A stretch of 64,000 bases of DNA from JALORV01 sp963791235. GTDB lineage: Bacteria; Pseudomonadota; Gammaproteobacteria; Burkholderiales; Burkholderiaceae_F. Under the pieces are notes generated by a model, which was not told where the DNA came from, did not search any database, and was given only the letters and a program-made list of their open reading frames with translations. The position numbers were made by a program, and so were the translations under genes. Shown piece after piece: positions 59,537-64,000 of this stretch (position 1 is its first letter; every line of letters starts with the position of its first letter). Location of the stretch: contig CAWBRW010000029.1 in the NCBI GenBank assembly GCA_963791235.1, forward strand, positions 310,001 through 374,000, given 5' to 3'.

Positions 59537-61063
59537 ATGCCCGCCCAGGAATACCTGCGCCGCATTCTCACCGCGCGCGTTTACGACGTCGCCATTGAAT
59601 CACCGCTGGAAGATGCGCCCCGCCTGTCGGAGCGGCTCGGCAATCGCGTGCTGCTGAAGCGCGAGGACCTGCAGCCGGTGAAGAGTTTCAAGCTGCGCGG
59701 CGCCTACAACAAGATGTCACGGCTGTCGCGCGAGCAACTGAAGCGCGGCGTGATCGCGGCGTCGGCTGGCAACCACGCGCAGGGCGTTGCGCTCGCTGCG
59801 CAGAAGCTCGGCTGCCGCGCGATCATCGTGATGCCGGTGACGACCCCGCAGGTCAAGGTCGAGGCGGTGCGCGCTCGCGGCGCCGAAGTGGTGCTGCATG
59901 GCGACTCCTATTCGGACGCCTACACGCATGCGCTTGAGCTGCAGGCGAAGAAGAAGCTCACCTTCGTGCATCCGTTCGACGATCCCGACGTGATCGCCGG
60001 GCAGGGCACGATCGCGATGGAAATCCTGCGCCAGCACCATCCGGTCGAGCACGGGCCGATCCACGCGGTGTTCGTGGCGATTGGCGGTGGCGGCCTGATC
60101 TCCGGCATTGCTGCCTATTTCAAGGCACTGGCGCCGGAGGTGAAGATCATCGGCGTGCAGACCGTCGACTCCGACGCAATGGCGCGGTCGCTGGCGGCCG
60201 GCCGGCGCGTGCAGTTGCACGAGGTCGGCCTGTTTTCCGATGGCACGGCGGTGCGGCAGGTCGGCGAGGAGACCTTCCGGCTGTGCAAGCAGTACGTCGA
60301 TGAGATCGTGCTGGTCGACACCGACGCCATCTGCGCCGCGATCAAGGATGTGTTCGCCGACACCCGGTCGATCCTCGAGCCTGCGGGCGCGCTGGCGATC
60401 GCCGGCATGAAGGCCTATGCGGCGCGCGAGAAACTGAAGGGTCGCACGCTGGTCGCCATTGCGTGCGGCGCCAACATGAACTTCGACCGGCTGCGCTTCG
60501 TTGCCGAACGCACCGAGGTCGGCGAGGCGCGCGAGGCGCTTTTTGCGGTGACGATCCCGGAGGAGCGCGGCAGCTTCAAGCGCTTCTGCGAACTGGTGGG
60601 CAGCCGCAATGTCACCGAGTTCAACTACCGCATCTGTGACGCAGCGGTTGCGCAGGTGTTCGTCGGCATCAGCACGTCGAACGCCGGTGACAACGAAAAG
60701 CTGGCAAAGAGCTTCCGCCAGCACGGTTATGCGACGGTCGACCTGACGCACGACGAGCTGGCCGCCGAACACGTGCGCTATATGGTCGGTGGCAAGAGCG
60801 TGCTTGCTGCGGGTGAAGTTATCTACCGCTTCGAGTTTCCCGAGCGGCCGGGTGCGCTGATGAAATTCCTGACCAGCATGGCGCCCGGCTGGAACATCTC
60901 GATGTTCCATTACCGCAACCAGGGTGCGGATTACTCGCGTGTGCTGGTCGGCTTGCAGGTGCCGCGGGCGGAGCGCCGCGCCTTCACCCGGTTCCTCGAC
61001 GAGCTCGGCTATCGGCACTGGGACGAAACGAACAATCCGGCGTATCGACTCTTTCTCGCCTGA
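59537..61063 (+). CDS. ilvA: Threonine ammonia-lyase, biosynthetic
   Basis: A 508-residue enzyme making 2-oxobutanoate for isoleucine synthesis. PLP-Lys52 is in VKSFKLRGAYNK. GNHAQGVALAAQ, VAIGGGGLISGIA and the C-terminal regulatory region (two ACT-like repeats, about 330-508, with GSRNVTEFNYR and FHYRNQGADYSRVLVGL) are present, so isoleucine feedback is expected. ATG 59537 follows GAGG. Full length. Confidence 0.96.
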   Translation: MPAQEYLRRILTARVYDVAIESPLEDAPRLSERLGNRVLLKREDLQPVKSFKLRGAYNKMSRLSREQLKRGVIAASAGNHAQGVALAAQKLGCRAIIVMPVTTPQVKVEAVRARGAEVVLHGDSYSDAYTHALELQAKKKLTFVHPFDDPDVIAGQGTIAMEILRQHHPVEHGPIHAVFVAIGGGGLISGIAAYFKALAPEVKIIGVQTVDSDAMARSLAAGRRVQLHEVGLFSDGTAVRQVGEETFRLCKQYVDEIVLVDTDAICAAIKDVFADTRSILEPAGALAIAGMKAYAAREKLKGRTLVAIACGANMNFDRLRFVAERTEVGEAREALFAVTIPEERGSFKRFCELVGSRNVTEFNYRICDAAVAQVFVGISTSNAGDNEKLAKSFRQHGYATVDLTHDELAAEHVRYMVGGKSVLAAGEVIYRFEFPERPGALMKFLTSMAPGWNISMFHYRNQGADYSRVLVGLQVPRAERRAFTRFLDELGYRHWDETNNPAYRLFLA

Positions 61064-61074
61064 CGGAGACAGCG

Positions 61075-61551
61075 ATGCTGCGTCCGATACTCAATTCGAG
61101 CCGGTACCTGGTTTTGGCGGCCGTCGTCGGTGCGCTGGCCGCGTCGCTCGCGCTGTATGTCTACGGTCTCGCCGAGACCGCTGTCGTGATCTGGCGTGCC
61201 GTCGAAAAGGCCGAGGTCAGCAGCAAGGGCGCCAAGGCGATGGCGCTGGAGTTCATCGAAATCGTCGACCTGTTCCTGCTCGGGACCGTGCTGCTGATGA
61301 TCAGCCTTGGCTTCTATGAGCTCTTCATCAACTCGGATCTGAAATTGCCCGAGTGGCTCCAGATCCGCACCTTCGACGACCTGAAGCTCAAGCTGGTGGG
61401 CGTCGTCATCGTCGTGCTGGCCGTGCTGTTTCTGGGACATGTCGTCGCCTGGAACGGCGAGCGCGATCTGCTGCGCCTGGGGGCGGCCATTGCGCTGGTG
61501 ATCGCCGCGCTTACCTACTTCCTGTCTACCGCCAAGGGCGGGAAGGGCTGA
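61075..61551 (+). CDS. YqhA-family (UPF0114) membrane protein
   Basis: A 158-residue protein with four membrane helices (YLVLAAVVGALAASLALYVYG; FLLGTVLLMISLGFYELF; LVGVVIVVLAVLFLGHVVAW; LLRLGAAIALVIAALTYFL). EFIEIVDLFLLGT and SLGFYELFI are the family signature. Function unknown. It starts 11 bases after the ilvA stop, so it is co-transcribed with it. Confidence 0.87.
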   Translation: MLRPILNSSRYLVLAAVVGALAASLALYVYGLAETAVVIWRAVEKAEVSSKGAKAMALEFIEIVDLFLLGTVLLMISLGFYELFINSDLKLPEWLQIRTFDDLKLKLVGVVIVVLAVLFLGHVVAWNGERDLLRLGAAIALVIAALTYFLSTAKGGKG

Positions 61552-61717
61552 CGGCGCGCCGCGCCCGCGCACTCAGCGGCACAGGGTGGCGGGCTCCGCG
61601 CGAACATCCGTCGAATTTTCTGCATTGCGCTGGCCGAAGCTGCGGCAGCGCACCCGGCACGGCATCGCCATCATGCCTCCCACCAAGAAGTGAACTTCAA
61701 TCGCGCGGGGGACAGAA

Positions 61718-62014
61718 ATGAATGCGATGACCGACGAGACGTTGGCGATGACCGTTGCCGAGGCCACGATGCAGGATTGGCTGGCGGCGATGACGATGAT
61801 GAAGAGCATGCCTACGCCGCTTTATGTCGCGCCAGCGCCGGTAGTGTCCACGGCCATGCGGCGGGTCGCCGTGCGTCATGGTCCCGTACCCGTCAAGCGC
61901 GTCACGGCTGCTGCGCCGGTGGTGCAGGTCGATAGCGCGGCCCGCGTCGCGGGTGCGCGCACGCTCTACTGGGTCACCCTCGCCGTCGCTGTCGCTGTGC
62001 TCGCGTTTCAGTAG
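61718..62014 (+). CDS. Met-rich small protein with C-terminal membrane helix
   Basis: A 98-residue protein, unrecognised. The first third has nine Met residues (for example AAMTMMKSMPTP), the middle is basic and Pro/Val-rich, and the end is one hydrophobic helix (TLYWVTLAVAVAVLAFQ), so it looks like a tail-anchored protein. GGGGGA lies ahead of ATG 61718. Codon third positions fit its neighbours. No homologue comes to mind, and the gene is moderately supported only. Confidence 0.5.
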   Translation: MNAMTDETLAMTVAEATMQDWLAAMTMMKSMPTPLYVAPAPVVSTAMRRVAVRHGPVPVKRVTAAAPVVQVDSAARVAGARTLYWVTLAVAVAVLAFQ

Positions 62015-62067
62015 CCGCGCTCGCGGCAGGCTTTCGAGGTCGGGTCAGGCAGGCAAGCGGCTTGCAA

Positions 62068-62107
62068 GGCTCAGGCGCATCCCCACTTTCGGGGTTCACG
62101 CTGAGCC
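62068..62107 (+). repeat. Hairpin before the DUF4112 gene
   Basis: GGCTCAG, six bases, CCCC, six bases, GGGG, six bases, CTGAGCC. Both stems are perfect and nested. It ends right at the Shine-Dalgarno of the DUF4112 gene (CCGGAG), so it may influence its translation. No T run follows. Confidence 0.55.
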
Positions 62108-62116
62108 GGAGCTGCC

Positions 62117-62530
62117 ATGGTGACTGCCGTTTATACCGTCCCCAAAGCGGGCCGCGAGGAGCGCAAGCGCCTCGCCCGTGAGCGCCTTTTGCGGCTGTCG
62201 CACTTGATGGACGCGGCGATCGAGGTGCCGATCCTGCGGACCCGGATGGGTCTCGACGCAGTCCTGGGTGTCGTTCCGGTGGCGGGTGACCTGTTATCAG
62301 CCGTCATTGGTCTGTACCTCGTGGCGCAAGCGCGTGAACTCGGCGCCTCGCGCTGGCTGCAGGCCCGCATGGTCGGTAACCTGCTCGCGGACGCGGCTCT
62401 GGGTGCCGTGCCGGTCGCCGGGGATATCGCCGATGTCTATTTCAAGGCGCATATGCGTAACCTGAGGCTGCTGCAGAAGGAACTCGGCGAGCCTTTCATC
62501 GACGCGTCAGCTTCGGCCCGACGCCGCTGA
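62117..62530 (+). CDS. DUF4112 membrane-associated protein
   Basis: A 137-residue protein of the DUF4112 family. LARERLLRLSHLMDAAIEVPI, the hallmark RMGLDAVLGVVPVAGDLLSAVIGLYLVAQA and GAVPVAGDIADVYFKAHMRNL are present; the two PVAGD motifs are nearly identical, indicating an internal repeat. Predicted to sit in or on the membrane; function unknown. ATG 62117 follows CCGGAG. Confidence 0.85.
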   Translation: MVTAVYTVPKAGREERKRLARERLLRLSHLMDAAIEVPILRTRMGLDAVLGVVPVAGDLLSAVIGLYLVAQARELGASRWLQARMVGNLLADAALGAVPVAGDIADVYFKAHMRNLRLLQKELGEPFIDASASARRR

Positions 62531-62534
62531 CTCG

Positions 62535-62903
62535 TCAGCGCGGTCGGTCGCGCGAGGGCATGCGATATAACCACACGGCCAGTCCAACGCCCATCACCGC
62601 CAGAGTGACCTTGAGCCACACCGGCCTGACGAAGAACACGATCGACGTGCCGAGCGTCAGTGACATCAGCACGACGGCCGTCAGCTTCGTCTTGTACGGA
62701 ATGCTGCGGTGATGCTGCCATTCATGCACGATCGGGCCGAAGGTTCGCTGCGCCAGCAGCCATTCGTAAAAGCGGCGTGATCCGCGCGCATAGCAGGCGG
62801 CCGCGAGCAGCACGAAGGGGGTCGTCGGCAGCAGCGGCAGGAAGATACCGAGCACGCCGAGGACCAGGGCAAATGTGCCGAGCGCCAGGAACACCCCGCG
62901 CAT
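62535..62903 (-). CDS. DUF454 (YbaN family) membrane protein
   Basis: A 122-residue inner-membrane protein with about three or four helices. The signature GIFLPLLPTTPFVLLAAACYARGS (the PLLPTTPFxLLAA core) and WQHHRSIPYKTKL are diagnostic. Function unknown. The start at ATG 62903 fits the family; TTG 62954 would add a basic extension. Converges on the DUF4112 gene with four bases between stop codons. Confidence 0.85.
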   Translation of the reverse strand: MRGVFLALGTFALVLGVLGIFLPLLPTTPFVLLAAACYARGSRRFYEWLLAQRTFGPIVHEWQHHRSIPYKTKLTAVVLMSLTLGTSIVFFVRPVWLKVTLAVMGVGLAVWLYRMPSRDRPR

Positions 62904-62973
62904 CAAGCGCGAGCGGTGTTCCGCAGGGAGGGCGTGCCGGCTCGGCGGAGTCAAGCGACGCCCGGGCGCTGCG

Positions 62974-63897
62974 CTATTCCGCTTCGGCGAAGCGGATCAC
63001 GCCGGCAGTCGGTTCGTCCTCCAAGGCGCACGGCTCCTCGTCGAAGGCGATGTCGCCGTCCGGCTGCGGCCGGCCGGACGGACGCAAACCGGCGAAGTCA
63101 TGGAGGTTGCGGTCCATCAGGTGCGACGGCACGACGCGCGAGAGGGCATTGAAAGAGTTCATCACGCGACCGGGATAGCGTCGCTCCCAGTCAGCGAGCA
63201 TGCGCTTCACTTCCTGGCGCTTCAGGTTGTCCTGCGAGCCGCAGAGGTTGCACGGGATGATCGGGAACTGCTTGACCTGGGCGAACCGCGTGAGATCCGC
63301 TTCGTGCACGTACGCGAGCGGCCGAATGACCACGTTGCGACCATCGTCCGACACGAGCTTCGGCGGCATGGCCTTGATCCGGCCTCCGTAGAACAGGTTC
63401 AGGAAGAACGTGCCCAGGATGTCATCGCGATGATGGCCGAGAGCAATCTTGGTCGCGCCCAGCTCACCCGCAACCCGATACAGGACGCCGCGACGCAGCC
63501 GTGAGCACAGCGAGCACATCGTCTTGCCGGCCGGGATGACGCGCGTCACGATCGAGTAGGTGTCCTGCATCTCGATGTGAAACGGCACGCCGCGCCGCTG
63601 CAAGTAGTCCGGAAGCACGTGGGCCGGGAAGCCCGGCTGTTTCTGGTCGAGGTTGACGGCGACGACGTCGAAGTCGATCGGCGCCCGTTCGCGCAGCGTC
63701 AGCAGAATCTCGAGCAGGCTGTAGCTGTCCTTCCCGCCCGACAGGCACACCATCACCCTGTCGCCACTATCGATCATGCGAAAGTCGCCGATCGCCTGGC
63801 CGACCAGGCGCATCAGACGCTTCTCGAGCTTGGCGTCCTCACGTGCCGCCTTGTCCGCGGCGCGGGCGGTGGCAGAAGCCGTGATGTCCGCCTTCAC
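62974..63897 (-). CDS. ttcA: tRNA 2-thiocytidine(32) synthetase TtcA
   Basis: A 307-residue PP-loop ATPase that thiolates C32 in tRNA with an iron-sulfur cluster. The PP-loop is LSGGKDSYSL; CSLCSRLRRG and CNLCGSQDNLKRQ carry the Cys ligands; GHHRDDILGTFFLNLFYGG is typical. The GTG start overlaps the folB stop by two bases (GTGA), as in other betaproteobacteria. Confidence 0.95.
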   Translation of the reverse strand: MKADITASATARAADKAAREDAKLEKRLMRLVGQAIGDFRMIDSGDRVMVCLSGGKDSYSLLEILLTLRERAPIDFDVVAVNLDQKQPGFPAHVLPDYLQRRGVPFHIEMQDTYSIVTRVIPAGKTMCSLCSRLRRGVLYRVAGELGATKIALGHHRDDILGTFFLNLFYGGRIKAMPPKLVSDDGRNVVIRPLAYVHEADLTRFAQVKQFPIIPCNLCGSQDNLKRQEVKRMLADWERRYPGRVMNSFNALSRVVPSHLMDRNLHDFAGLRPSGRPQPDGDIAFDEEPCALEDEPTAGVIRFAEAE

Positions 63898-64000
63898 GGC
63901 TTGTCCTTGAAGTGGAGCACCTCGATACCGACCGCGTCGACATCCGGATAGACATCCGGCTTCTCGCTGGCGACGCGCACCGCCCGCACCGCCGGGTGCG
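63894..64000 (-). CDS. folB: Dihydroneopterin aldolase, C-terminal fragment
   Basis: The minus-strand frame is open at the window edge and ends at TGA 63894-63896, giving the last 34 residues. AVRVASEKPDVYPDVDAVGIEV matches the C terminus of FolB, in which the KP(D/x)V(Y/F)P(D/x) and GVE segments are conserved. FolB cleaves dihydroneopterin in folate synthesis. The folB-ttcA adjacency supports the call. The 5' end lies outside the window. Confidence 0.8.
   Translation of the reverse strand, partial: HPAVRAVRVASEKPDVYPDVDAVGIEVLHFKDKP

Noticed and set aside
1..64000. Defence island, prophage or integrative element
   Set aside because: No integrase, transposase, phage structural gene, toxin-antitoxin pair or CRISPR repeat was recognised, and most genes are core betaproteobacterial ones in familiar order.

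Overview
The window is ordinary chromosomal DNA of a high-GC betaproteobacterium (about two thirds GC by eye). Several gene orders point there: comM, ubiK, a TorF-type porin, glnK-amtB, gshA-gshB and a manX/ptsH/ptsI mini-PTS in series; proteobacterial-type GshA; the metX-metW pair; gatCAB divergent from mreBCD-mrdA-rodA-rlpA; the dacA-dat-ybeD-lipB-lipA block; and a giant DUF3683/FAD/FeS/CCG oxidoreductase. I cannot fix the order or genus. There is no phage, insertion sequence, CRISPR array, rRNA or tRNA that I can recognise. Both window edges cut genes: a patatin-like protein on the left and folB on the right.

Layout. 0-12 kb: patatin tail, comM, a membrane protein with an Mrr-like domain, ubiK, then a candidate sigma-54 operon torF-glnK-amtB, glutathione synthesis (gshA, gshB) and the regulatory PTS (EIIA-Man, HPr, EI). 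12-24 kb: SYLF lipoprotein-like gene, metX-metW behind a leader that contains an intrinsic terminator, cupin, AmpG-like permease, TAXI protein, xth, pyrE, exported proteins and a prolyl oligopeptidase. 24-29 kb: a DUF4382 lipoprotein and gatC-gatA-TPR-gatB. 29-37 kb: the rod-shape operon mreBCD, a foldback repeat element, then mrdA-rodA-rlpA. 37-49 kb: rsmI, the lpoA-yraN-dolP envelope set, lemA and an M48 protease, then (minus strand) lipA-lipB-ybeD-dat-dacA. 49-64 kb: hydrolase, thioredoxin-like ferredoxin, VanZ, birA-coaX-SPOR, HIT, the 1314-residue oxidoreductase, srkA, ilvA, small membrane proteins, ttcA and the end of folB.

How the genes work together. Nitrogen acquisition (porin, PII, ammonium channel), redox buffering (glutathione) and PTS signalling sit side by side. 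Cell-wall elongation and its regulators dominate the centre, with lipoyl and D-amino-acid metabolism nearby. If the block from rsmI to dacA were flipped, dacA would follow rlpA directly, the order I know from other betaproteobacteria, so a local inversion is likely.

The most unusual items are: an ammonium channel carrying an exported OmpA-like (peptidoglycan-binding type) domain at its N terminus; a metX leader with a sigma-70-like promoter and an internal terminator; a 360-bp foldback repeat whose arm-end motif recurs 23 kb away; and a membrane-anchored Mrr-like domain that has lost its catalytic signature. Three genes (amtB, the DUF4382 lipoprotein gene and gatB) each contain one small frameshift. 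Since gatB is normally essential where present, base-calling error is the first explanation.
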